Below are positions 1 through 8,496 of a stretch of 10,607 nt of DNA, one piece after another. The stretch spans positions 1-10,607 of the forward strand of contig DATIXH010000311.1 in the NCBI GenBank assembly GCA_035518775.1, read 5' to 3'. A model generated the notes under the pieces. It ran no database searches and was not told where the DNA came from. It saw nothing but the letters and a program-made list of their open reading frames with translations. How positions within the stretch are numbered: position 1 is the stretch's first letter; each line of letters opens with the position of its first letter. This DNA is from JBGPEQ01 sp035518775. GTDB taxonomy: Bacteria > Pseudomonadota > Alphaproteobacteria > Dongiales > Dongiaceae. The position numbers were made by a program, and so were the translations under genes.

Positions 1-96
1 CGCTCCCCCCTCGGCCAGGACAGATCGAGACCCGCAATTCTAATCCCGGCGGCTTCCGCGGGCAATCGCGGCGCTGGAGCGCAGCACCGCCGGCGC

Positions 97-102
97 TATA
101 AT
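97..102 (+). promoter_or_regulatory. Consensus -10 box of the response-regulator promoter; transcript possibly leaderless
   Basis: A perfect TATAAT lies at 97-102 and the ATG of the response regulator begins at 110, so only 7 bp separate them. A sigma-70 start 6-8 bp downstream of the -10 box would fall on or next to the ATG. No Shine-Dalgarno-like sequence is seen between the box and the ATG. At 17-bp spacing the -35 region (74-79, CTGGAG) is a weak match. The rest of 1-109 shows no supportable gene. The leaderless reading is an inference. Confidence 0.5.
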
Positions 103-109
103 CGGCGCG

Positions 110-808
110 ATGAATATCGAGACCCCGGTCGAGACGCCCCACATCCTCGTCGTCGACGACGACAAGCGGCTGCGCGAGCTGCTGCGGAAATACCTGACCG
201 AGCAGGGCTTCCGCGTGACCGTGGCGACCGACGCGGCCGATGCCCGCCGCAAGCTCGACGGCCTCGCCTTCGACCTCATCGTGCTCGACATCATGATGCC
301 CGGCGAGAGCGGCCTGGAGCTGACGCGCTCGCTGCGCCAGAAGGGCGGCGTGCCCATCCTGCTGCTGACCGCCATGGGCGAGCCGGAGGACCGCATCGCC
401 GGCCTCGAGACCGGCGCCGACGATTATCTGGCCAAGCCGTTCGAGCCGCGCGAGCTGGTCTTGCGCATCCGCACGATCCTGCGACGGGTGCCGCAGGAGG
501 CCGCGGCCGGCCGCCGCGAGGTGCGCTTCGGCGCCTTCAGCTTCGACCTGGAACGCCGCACGCTGCGCCGCGGCGGCCAGGAGATCCGCCTCACCGGCGG
601 CGAGGCCGAGCTGCTGGCGGCGCTGGCCGCCGCCCCCGGCCAGGCGCTCTCGCGCGAGGCCTTGGGACAGCAGTCCGAGCCGGCCGGCGGCAGCCGCATG
701 GTCGACGTGCAGATGACCCGCCTGCGCCGCAAGATCGAGGCCGACCCGCGCTTCCCCCGCTACCTCCAGACCGTCCGCGGCCGCGGCTACATGCTGCAGC
801 CGGATTAG
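110..808 (+). CDS. OmpR-family two-component response regulator
   Basis: This is a DNA-binding response regulator of 232 residues, normal for the OmpR/PhoB family, acting in the cytoplasm. The receiver domain spans about residues 10-125. It has the acidic pocket D16/D17, the phospho-acceptor D60 in the motif VLDIMMPG, the switch T87 and the conserved K109 in KPF. The winged-helix DNA-binding domain (about 132-230) ends with the typical RTVRGRGYML-like strand. The N-terminal third closely resembles E. coli OmpR (VVDDDKRLRELL, YLTEQGF, GADDY). The sensor kinase follows 57 bp downstream and is the obvious phospho-donor. The ATG at 110 is chosen because the receiver domain begins 10 residues later and no earlier in-frame start fits. 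Its regulon is unknown; opgD downstream is a candidate target by position only. Confidence 0.96.
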   Translation: MNIETPVETPHILVVDDDKRLRELLRKYLTEQGFRVTVATDAADARRKLDGLAFDLIVLDIMMPGESGLELTRSLRQKGGVPILLLTAMGEPEDRIAGLETGADDYLAKPFEPRELVLRIRTILRRVPQEAAAGRREVRFGAFSFDLERRTLRRGGQEIRLTGGEAELLAALAAAPGQALSREALGQQSEPAGGSRMVDVQMTRLRRKIEADPRFPRYLQTVRGRGYMLQPD

Positions 809-855
809 AGAAATCGAACCGCAAAAACGGTGAACTCCTTCGGCTGAACGAAACC

Positions 856-862
856 GGTGATC
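856..862 (+). promoter_or_regulatory. Ribosome binding site deciding the sensor-kinase start
   Basis: GGTGATC matches seven bases of the complement of the 16S rRNA 3' tail (AGGAGGTGATC). It puts the ATG at 866 at normal spacing, 8 nt after the GG that pairs with the core. This favours 866 over the in-frame GTG at 857, which lies inside the match, and over the ATGs at 890 and 896, which have no visible ribosome binding site. Confidence 0.45.
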
Positions 863-865
863 TGC

Positions 866-2227
866 ATGGCCCTCGCCCTCGCCAACGAAATGCCGATGAT
901 CTGGCTGCGCCGCATCCTGCCGCGCTCGCTGCTGGGCCGCTCGATCATGATCCTGGTGACGCCGCTGCTGCTGCTGCAGGTCGTGACCACCTCGGTGTTC
1001 TACGAGGCCCATTGGGACACCGTGACCAAGCGCCTGGCCCGCAGCGTAGCCGGCGATATCGCGACCATCATCGCCCTGATGCCGGCCGATCCGACCGGAC
1101 ACGACCCGGCCGCCGCCGAGCAGCGCGAGCGCCTGTTCGACGTGGCGAAGGACTCGATGCAGCTCGACATCGACTTCGTGCCCGACAAGCGCCTGCCGGT
1201 GCTGCCGAGCGTGGTGCGGGCGACGCTGGTCGACCGCAACCTCACCTCGGCGCTGGAGGAGTTCGTGAAGCGCCCGTTCCTCACGGATACGCGCTCGCTC
1301 GAGACGGCGGTCGAGGTCCATGTCCAGCTCGCGAACGGCGTGCTGCAGGTCGTCGCGCCGCGCCGCCGGCTGTTCAGCTCTACGACCTATCTGGTCATCC
1401 TCTGGATGGTCGGCAGCTCGCTCGCCCTGTTCGCCTGCGCCGTGCTGTTCATGCGCGCGCAGGTACGGCCGATCCGCCAGCTGGCGGGCGCCGCCGAGGC
1501 CTTCGGCAAGGGCCGCGACAGCGCCGCCTTCCGCATCGTCGGCGCCAGCGAGGTGCGCCAGGCCGCGGCCGCCTTCAACCAGATGCGCGACCGCATCCGC
1601 CGCCAGATCGCCCAGCGCACGGAGATGCTGGCGGGGGTGTCGCACGACCTGCGCACGCCGCTGACGCGCATGAAGCTGGCCCTCGCCATGCTCGGCGACG
1701 GGGCCGAGACCTCCGACCTCAAGGCCGACGTCGAGGAGATGGAGAAGATGCTCGGCGGCTACCTCGCCTTCGCCCGCGGCGAGGGGCGCGAGCCGGCCGT
1801 GGAGGTCGACCTCCGGGAGCAGCTGCAGGAGGTGGTCAACGCCGCCGCCCGCGAGGGCGCCCGCATCACCCTGGCGGCCGAGGACGGGCTGGTCCTGACC
1901 CTGCGGCCGGAGGCGATGCGGCGCTGCCTCACCAACCTCGTCAGCAACGCCCAGCGCTACGCTCAGTCGGTCGCGGTCACCGCCGTCCGGGTCGACGACG
2001 GGGTCGAGATCACCGTCGACGACGACGGGCCCGGCATCCCGGCGGACAAGCGCGAAGAGGTGTTCCGCCCCTTCTACCGCCTCGACCCCTCGCGCAACCC
2101 GGAGACCGGCGGCATCGGCCTCGGCCTTACCATCGCCCGCGACGTCGCCCGCAGCCATGGCGGCGACCTCCAGCTCCTGGATTCCCCCCAGGGCGGGCTG
2201 CGAGCCCGGCTCTGGCTGCCGGTGTAG
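866..2227 (+). CDS. EnvZ-like membrane sensor histidine kinase
   Basis: This is the membrane sensor kinase paired with the upstream regulator. It autophosphorylates on histidine and passes the phosphate to the regulator's aspartate. Residues are numbered from the upstream GTG at 857; subtract 3 for the ATG at 866. TM1 is about 27-49, followed by a periplasmic sensor region of about 125 residues. TM2 is about 176-199 and HAMP about 199-252. The H-box VSHDLRTPLTRMK has H263. The N-box (N364), G1 box (DDDGPGIP, 388-395), F-box (FRPFYRLD) and G2 box (GGIGLGLTI, 418-426) are all intact. Architecture and about 453-residue length match EnvZ. The periplasmic region is not recognisable as a known ligand fold, so the stimulus cannot be read from the sequence. 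ATGs at 890 and 896 are alternative starts that keep the whole TM1. Confidence 0.95.
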   Translation: MALALANEMPMIWLRRILPRSLLGRSIMILVTPLLLLQVVTTSVFYEAHWDTVTKRLARSVAGDIATIIALMPADPTGHDPAAAEQRERLFDVAKDSMQLDIDFVPDKRLPVLPSVVRATLVDRNLTSALEEFVKRPFLTDTRSLETAVEVHVQLANGVLQVVAPRRRLFSSTTYLVILWMVGSSLALFACAVLFMRAQVRPIRQLAGAAEAFGKGRDSAAFRIVGASEVRQAAAAFNQMRDRIRRQIAQRTEMLAGVSHDLRTPLTRMKLALAMLGDGAETSDLKADVEEMEKMLGGYLAFARGEGREPAVEVDLREQLQEVVNAAAREGARITLAAEDGLVLTLRPEAMRRCLTNLVSNAQRYAQSVAVTAVRVDDGVEITVDDDGPGIPADKREEVFRPFYRLDPSRNPETGGIGLGLTIARDVARSHGGDLQLLDSPQGGLRARLWLPV

Positions 2228-2300
2228 CCCCTGCGACGTTTGGCCCACCGATTGCATCTTTCCATTCGCGGGCCGGACCGCTAGAGGAATCGCCCGCGCA

Positions 2301-2323
2301 CGGCGGGCCCCGGCGGCCCGCCG
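2301..2323. other. Perfect 9-bp GC hairpin between the sensor kinase and opgD
   Basis: The arms 2301-2309 (CGGCGGGCC) and 2315-2323 (GGCCCGCCG) pair perfectly around the 5-nt loop CCGGC. No T-tract follows, so it is not a canonical intrinsic terminator. It could attenuate read-through from the two-component operon, stabilise an upstream mRNA 3' end, or structure the opgD leader 37 nt before the start codon. The remainder of the 133-bp gap (2228-2360) shows no gene and no confident promoter. Confidence 0.5.
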
Positions 2324-2360
2324 GTCGTTCGCGCGTCTGTCGATCAGGAATGCGCCGAAT

Positions 2361-3971
2361 ATGCTCGACCGCCGTAGCTTTCTGAAAGTGGCGCTGGCCA
2401 CCCAGGCCTGCGCGGCTCTGCCGGCCACGGCCGGCGCCCAGGGCCTCCGCTTCGGGCCGGCGCTGCCCTTCTCCTACGAGGGGCTGAAGGCCCATGCGCG
2501 GGCGCTGGCGGGGACGCCCTATGCATCGCCGCCGACTCCCGACCCGAAGCTGGTCGCCGCCATCGACTACGACGCCTACGGCCGGCTGAAATTCAAGCCG
2601 GAGTTCGCGCTCTACGGCGACGACGAACCCGGCGCCTACCCCATCACCTTCATGTATGTCGGAAACTACTTTCCAAAGACGGTGCGGATGTACGCGGTCG
2701 AGGGGCGCGGCGATGGCGCAGTCGCGCGCGAGATCCTCTACGATCCCCGATATTTCACCATCCCCGCCGACAGCCCGGCCGCCGGCCTGCCGGCCGACCC
2801 CTCGCCCTTCGCGGGCTTCTGGGTGCGCGAGGCCAAGGACGCCGCCGGCGGCTGGCGCAAAGCCGAGCCCTGGGCGACCTTCCTCGGCGCCTCCTATTTC
2901 CGCGCCGTCGGCGAGCTTGGGCAGGTGGGTCTCTCGGCCCGCGGCATCGCCCTCACCCCCGGCGGCAGCACGCCCGAGGAGTTCCCCGACTTCGTCGGCT
3001 TCTGGTTCGAGCCCACGCCGACGCCGCAGGAGGCGGTGACGGTCTACGCCCTCCTCGACGGCCCGAGCGTGGCCGGCGCCTATCGTTTCCTGATGCGGCG
3101 GACCAAGGGCGTGGTGATGGAGATCGAGAAGACCCTGTTCTTCCGCCGGTCCGTCGACCGGCTCGGGCTGGCCCCGCTCACCTCCATGTATTGGTACTCC
3201 GAGACGGTGAAGCAGGCGGGCGTCGACTGGCGCCCGGAGGTGCACGACTCCGACGGCCTGGCGCTGTGGACCGGCGCCGGCGAGCGCATCTGGCGGCCGC
3301 TCAACAACCCCGCCCACATCACCGTCTCCAGCTTCATCGACCAGCGCCCGCGCGGCTTCGGGCTGATGCAGCGCGACCGCCAGTTCGACCACTATCTCGA
3401 CGGCGTGCTCTACGACCGGCGGCCTTCCGCCTGGGTCGAGCCGCTCGGCGACTGGGGGCGGGGCGCTGTCGAGCTGGTGGAGATGCCGACCGACGACGAG
3501 ATCGACGATAATGTCGTCGCCTACTGGTGCCCGGAAAAGCCGGTCACGGCCGGCGACAGCATCGCGCTCGGCTACCGGCTGCACTGGCTCGCCGACGAGC
3601 CCTATCCGACGCTGCTCGGCCGCTGCATCGCCACCCGTCTCGGCCGCGGCGGCCAGCCCGGCCTGCCGCGGCCCGACGGAGTGCGCAAGTTCATGGTGGA
3701 GTTCCTCGGCGGCCCGCTGACGAAACTGCCCTTCGGCGTGAAGCCCGAGCCGGTGCTGTGGGCCTCGCGCGGACATTTTTCCTACGTCTATGCCGAGGCG
3801 GTGCCCGACGACGTGCCCGGCCACTGGCGCGCCCAGTTCGACCTCACCGTCGACGGCCACGACCCCGTGGAGATGCGCCTCTACCTGAAGGCGAAGGACG
3901 AGGTGCTCACGGAGACCTGGCTCTACCAGTACCACCCCTTCCAGACCGACGCCCGGCCGACCGGCTTCTGA
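2361..3971 (+). CDS. opgD: Tat-exported periplasmic glucan biosynthesis protein, OpgD/OpgG (MdoD/MdoG) family
   Basis: The family acts in the periplasm on osmoregulated periplasmic glucans; E. coli OpgD has been reported to be a beta-1,2-glucanase (GH186). The protein has 536 residues, close to E. coli OpgD (about 550). The N-terminus carries a twin-arginine signal (DRRSFLK, R4/R5), a hydrophobic stretch and an AGA cleavage site near residue 26. A Tat signal is typical of OpgD and not of OpgG. Family blocks seen are a beta-sandwich start (LRFGPALPFSYEGLK), GASYFRA, LTSMYWYSET, EVHDSDGL (D296, D298), RDRQFDHYLD and EIDDNVVAYW (380-389); the last acidic groups are candidate catalytic residues. 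The ATG at 2361 is chosen because the Tat motif follows at once and AGGAA lies 10 nt upstream. Longer in-frame extensions would overlap the kinase gene. No opgH glucosyltransferase is in the window. OpgD is preferred over OpgG because of the Tat signal. Confidence 0.93.
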   Translation: MLDRRSFLKVALATQACAALPATAGAQGLRFGPALPFSYEGLKAHARALAGTPYASPPTPDPKLVAAIDYDAYGRLKFKPEFALYGDDEPGAYPITFMYVGNYFPKTVRMYAVEGRGDGAVAREILYDPRYFTIPADSPAAGLPADPSPFAGFWVREAKDAAGGWRKAEPWATFLGASYFRAVGELGQVGLSARGIALTPGGSTPEEFPDFVGFWFEPTPTPQEAVTVYALLDGPSVAGAYRFLMRRTKGVVMEIEKTLFFRRSVDRLGLAPLTSMYWYSETVKQAGVDWRPEVHDSDGLALWTGAGERIWRPLNNPAHITVSSFIDQRPRGFGLMQRDRQFDHYLDGVLYDRRPSAWVEPLGDWGRGAVELVEMPTDDEIDDNVVAYWCPEKPVTAGDSIALGYRLHWLADEPYPTLLGRCIATRLGRGGQPGLPRPDGVRKFMVEFLGGPLTKLPFGVKPEPVLWASRGHFSYVYAEAVPDDVPGHWRAQFDLTVDGHDPVEMRLYLKAKDEVLTETWLYQYHPFQTDARPTGF

Positions 3972-4899
3972 TCCGGCCGCCGGCCCGCTGCATCGCAGCG
4001 GCCTCGCCGAGCATCCACTCGCGAAAGGCCTGCACCAGCGGGCGCTCGGCCGCCCGCGGCGGCGTCACGATCCAGTAGGCGAACTGCGGCGGCGTCTTGA
4101 GGGTGAGCTCGAAGGGCCGCACCAGGCGGCCGGCCGCGAGATCGGCGGCGACCAGGGTCTCGTCGCCGAGCGCCACCCCTTGGCCGTCGATCGCGGCCTG
4201 GATCGCCATCACGCCCTGGCCGAAACGGATGCCGCGGCGGGTGTCGACGCCGGTGACGCCGGCCGACTGCATCCACATCTCCCAGGTCGGCCAGGTCCAG
4301 CCCAGTGCCTGCCAGTCGACATGGATCAGGGTGTGGTGGCGCAGGTCGCGCGGGTGGCGCAGCGGTCGCGGGCCGGCGAGCAGCTTCGGGCTGCAAACCG
4401 GCGCCACCGTCTCCGTCATAAGGCGGTCGACCCGCAGGCCCGGATAGTCGCCGGTACCGAAGCGCACGCCGATGTCCATGTCCTGGCGCTCGAAGTCGAC
4501 GACGTGGCGCGACATGTCGATGCGCACATCGACGTCGGGCATGCGGTCCAGGAACTTGTTCAAGCGCGGCACCAGCCACTTGATGGCGAAGGACGGCGTG
4601 GCCGTGACGTTGAGGCGCGGCTGCCCGCCGGCGTCCTGCACCCGTGCTACGGCGCGCCGGATGCCCTCGAGCGCCTCGGCCACGGCCGCGCTCAGGGTCT
4701 CGCCGGCGCCGGTCAGGCGCACGACGCGGCTGGTGCGCTGGAACAGCTTCACCCGTAGCTGCGCCTCCAGCTCGCGCACGAGGTAGCTGACCGCGGCCGG
4801 CGTCACGCCGAGCTCGTCGGCCGCGCGCGTGAAGCTGCGATGGCGGGCGGCCGCCTCGAAGGTGCGGAACGCCCGCAGGCCCGGGAGCTGCCTGCTCAT
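3907..4899 (-). CDS. LysR-family transcriptional regulator, GcvA-like
   Basis: This is a DNA-binding regulator with an N-terminal winged helix-turn-helix at residues 1-62 (FRTFEAAARHRSFTRAADEL, then TPAAVSYLVRELE and LFQRTSR). A co-inducer-binding domain covers about 90-300 (TATPSFAIKWLVPRL, DIGVRFGTGDYPGL). These blocks match the GcvA type, which is common in proteobacteria and controls a wide range of targets. The length of 330 residues exceeds the usual 300 or so. The last 25-30 residues are Arg/Gly/Ser-rich with no domain character. They arise because the frame stays open into the antisense of the opgD 3' end, giving a 65-bp tail-to-tail overlap. The start at 4899 places the helix-turn-helix where the family has it; the only ribosome-binding-site-like bases are a weak GGTGA directly before it. 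LysR regulators often control a divergent neighbour, here the DUF1127 gene, but that target is not shown. Confidence 0.93.
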   Translation of the reverse strand: MSRQLPGLRAFRTFEAAARHRSFTRAADELGVTPAAVSYLVRELEAQLRVKLFQRTSRVVRLTGAGETLSAAVAEALEGIRRAVARVQDAGGQPRLNVTATPSFAIKWLVPRLNKFLDRMPDVDVRIDMSRHVVDFERQDMDIGVRFGTGDYPGLRVDRLMTETVAPVCSPKLLAGPRPLRHPRDLRHHTLIHVDWQALGWTWPTWEMWMQSAGVTGVDTRRGIRFGQGVMAIQAAIDGQGVALGDETLVAADLAAGRLVRPFELTLKTPPQFAYWIVTPPRAAERPLVQAFREWMLGEAAAMQRAGGRIRSRSAGRRSGRGGTGRARSP

Positions 4900-4946
4900 T
4901 CACCGATCTTCAAGTCTACCTTGTCGATTCGAGAAGAAGGTCTCGT

Positions 4947-4975
4947 TTGTCAGCACATGCTCAGGCGACGATGAT
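4947..4975 (+). promoter_or_regulatory. Candidate sigma-70 promoter for the DUF1127 gene
   Basis: TTGTCA at 4947-4952 (5/6 match to the -35 consensus) is separated by 17 bp from GATGAT at 4970-4975 (4/6 match to the -10 consensus). It points at the ATG at 5020 and would give a leader of roughly 38 nt. It lies in the 120-bp divergent gap with the LysR gene. A short inverted repeat (CGAGA/TCTCG, around 4930-4945) sits just upstream and could be part of an operator. Both readings are by eye. Confidence 0.4.
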
Positions 4976-5019
4976 GCACCGAGAACCGGTCATTTGATAG
5001 CAGGTTTTGAAGCATCGCC

Positions 5020-5286
5020 ATGTCGCACGCCACCTGCCACGCCGCGCCGCCGCCAGCCTGCGCGCCGGCCGGCGAGCGCCGGTCAGCGCCATACGGCCTG
5101 CCGGCGCGCCACCACATCGCCTGGCTCGCCGCCGCTTTCGGTCGCCTCGCCCGCCCGTGGCGGCGGCGCGAGTCGATCCGGGAGCTGCAGCGCCTCAGCG
5201 ACCGCGAGCTGCACGACATCGGCATCGCGCGCGGCGAGATCGAAGACGTCGTCGACGAGTTAGCGGCGACGCCGCCGAAACGGTGA
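5020..5286 (+). CDS. DUF1127 (YjiS-like) small protein
   Basis: This is an 88-residue basic protein. The C-terminal half (about 46-78) carries the DUF1127 signature: a Trp/Arg-rich start (PWRRRESIRELQRLSD), then RELHDIGIARGEIEDVV. The N-terminal 45 residues are Pro/Ala-rich with two cysteines and are probably disordered. DUF1127 proteins are abundant in alphaproteobacteria. Some have been linked to small-RNA turnover and to phosphate or carbon metabolism, and some respond to stress, but no activity can be assigned here. The gene is divergent from the LysR gene and convergent with ettA, ending 18 bp from it with no clear terminator between them. GAAG at 5009-5012 is the only ribosome-binding-site-like sequence. 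Overlapping frames lack any family motif. Confidence 0.88.
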   Translation: MSHATCHAAPPPACAPAGERRSAPYGLPARHHIAWLAAAFGRLARPWRRRESIRELQRLSDRELHDIGIARGEIEDVVDELAATPPKR

Positions 5287-5304
5287 TCGTCCGTCGGCCG
5301 CCGC

Positions 5305-6987
<1,683 letters not shown>

Positions 6988-7020
6988 GGGCGGCTCCGGC
7001 GGATGTGCAGGGGCGCCGTT

Positions 7021-8496
7021 CTAGCGAACGGCGGCGCCGACCGCAACCGCAGTCGCCGGCCGCAGGGGCGGCAGGACGCGCGCGGGGCAATCCGTCCGCT
7101 CGCACAGCCGGCAGGTCGTGCCGACCGGCACCGCCGCCGCGCCGGCACCGACGTCGAGCCCGTCGGCATAGACGATCTGGCGGGCGAACGCGACGTCGCA
7201 GCCGAGCTCGATGGCGCAGAAGCGCGGCGAGCCCGCGATCTCCGGCGCGTCGCCCCGCATGGCGCGGGCGAAGGAGAAATAGGTGGCGCCGTCGGGCATG
7301 CGCGCGAGCTGCGCCCGCGTCACGCCCGGCGTCAGGAAGGCGGCGTGCACGTTCCACAACGGGCAGACGCCGCCGAAGCGCGGCACGCGCACGCCGGCGC
7401 TGCCGAGCCGCCAGGTCACGTTGCCGGCCATATCGACCTTCACGATGTAGAAAGGCACGCCGCGCGCGCCCGGCCGCTGCAGCGTCGTGAGGCGGCGGCA
7501 GACCTGCTCGAAGCCCACGCCGAAGCGCCGCTGCAGCCGCTCCACGTCGTGCCGCAGCTCGCGCGCCGCCGCATGGAACGCGTCATAGGGCATGAGGATC
7601 GCCGCCGCCGCGTAGTCGGCAAGCGCCGTCACCGCCGCCGACCGCGCCTCCAGGTCCGCCCAGCGCACGGCGTCCGCGCACCGCTCGATGACCGGACCAC
7701 AGCGTTTCGTCGCCACGAGTCTGGCCGCCGCCAGCCTGCGCGCCTCCAGCGGCAGCTCCGGCAGGGCCGCCGCGTCGGCTCCCGCACCATCGCCGCCGAG
7801 CGCCGCGCGCGCCGTCTCCGCGGCCTCCTCGATCGCGCCGAAGTAGCCGGCGTTCGCCAGCAGGAAGTCGGCTATGTCCTGCGACGGCGGACCCTGGTCG
7901 GCCGGCGCGGCGACACGGGTGTCCGCCTCCAGCAGGCCGCCGAACAGCGGCACGAGCCGCTTGCTGTCCTCGACGATGATGTCGGTGAAGCGCCGGCGGG
8001 TCTCGGGATCCAGGTCCGGGTTGTCGCGCAGGATCTCCGCCAGCGAGCGCATGGCCGCCACGATGCCCCGGAACTCATAGTTGGCGCCGGCGAGTACTTC
8101 GCGGTTGCGCACCTCCTCGCCGAGGCTCTCCACCTGCTCGCGGGCGATGCGATAGGCGCGATAGAGGTCGAGCAGGGCATGGCCGAGCCCGGCCGCAGCG
8201 CCGATCCCGTCGCGAATCTCGTCCGGCGCGGGCGCGCGCCCGCCGAAGAGAGGATCGGCGAGCGCCTCGGCGACATCGTAGGCGAGGCGCCCGGACTCGG
8301 TCTCGGAGAACGCGATGACGCCGACCTGGAGCGCCTCGCTCAGCCGGCGGCCCAGCTTCGCCGTCAGCGGCCGCTGGTCGTGCTCGATGAGGTTGAGATA
8401 GCTCGCTGACAGCCCCAGGCGCCGAGCCATGGCGACCTGGGTCAGGCCGAGTTGCTCGCGCAGGCGCCGGACGCGCCGGCCCAGCTTCAACGGCAT
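7021..8496 (-). CDS. XRE-family short-chain fatty-acyl-CoA regulator (ScfR), DUF2083 tail
   Basis: This is a DNA-binding regulator related to PccR, AccR, MccR and RamB, which sense acyl-CoA status and control short-chain acid metabolism. It has 491 residues from the ATG at 8496. The XRE helix-turn-helix is at 8-60 (LREQLGLTQVAMARRLGLS, SYLNLIEHDQRPLT). The ScfR core runs from about 290 to 375 (LMPYDAF, RFGVGFEQVCRRLTTLQRPGARG). The DUF2083-type C-terminus has GGVCPLWNVH (C378), IELGCD and the cluster CRLCERTDC (C462, C465, C470), which may bind metal. No HExxH is present. Residues about 139-190 resemble a histidine-kinase dimerisation hairpin (see findings). ATGs at 8532 and 8538 would add 12-14 residues and reach into the AT-rich operator region. 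The shorter start fits the usual N-terminus of the family. It is divergent from the MFS gene, its likely target. Confidence 0.9.
   Translation of the reverse strand: MPLKLGRRVRRLREQLGLTQVAMARRLGLSASYLNLIEHDQRPLTAKLGRRLSEALQVGVIAFSETESGRLAYDVAEALADPLFGGRAPAPDEIRDGIGAAAGLGHALLDLYRAYRIAREQVESLGEEVRNREVLAGANYEFRGIVAAMRSLAEILRDNPDLDPETRRRFTDIIVEDSKRLVPLFGGLLEADTRVAAPADQGPPSQDIADFLLANAGYFGAIEEAAETARAALGGDGAGADAAALPELPLEARRLAAARLVATKRCGPVIERCADAVRWADLEARSAAVTALADYAAAAILMPYDAFHAAARELRHDVERLQRRFGVGFEQVCRRLTTLQRPGARGVPFYIVKVDMAGNVTWRLGSAGVRVPRFGGVCPLWNVHAAFLTPGVTRAQLARMPDGATYFSFARAMRGDAPEIAGSPRFCAIELGCDVAFARQIVYADGLDVGAGAAAVPVGTTCRLCERTDCPARVLPPLRPATAVAVGAAVR

Noticed and set aside
818..831. ACCG/CGGT inverted repeat between the response regulator and kinase as an operator
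   Set aside because: The arms are only 4 bp, too short to separate from chance.
2157..2360. N-terminal extension of opgD back into the kinase gene
   Set aside because: It would add 68 residues without any domain and bury the Tat signal internally. The ATG at 2361 is followed at once by the twin-arginine motif.
1012..2385. Open frame of 457 codons on the + strand overlapping the sensor kinase
   Set aside because: It is an Arg/Pro/Gly-rich alternative frame, while the kinase frame holds every catalytic box.
2127..3935. Open frame of 602 codons on the - strand opposite opgD
   Set aside because: The composition is that of an antisense shadow, it has no recognisable motif, and opgD on the other strand has full family conservation and a Tat signal.
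3923..4903. Second - strand frame across the LysR gene
   Set aside because: It is a frame-shifted shadow with Arg/Ala/Gly composition. The helix-turn-helix and effector-domain blocks are only in the 3907-4899 frame.
4950..5225. 91-codon - strand frame overlapping the DUF1127 gene
   Set aside because: It has no motif and is Arg/Ser-rich. The + strand frame carries the DUF1127 signature.
5263..5275. Short palindrome GCGGCGACGCCGC as terminator between the DUF1127 gene and ettA
   Set aside because: The stem is only 5 bp with a 3-nt loop, lies inside the coding region and has no T-run, so it is common by chance at this G+C content.
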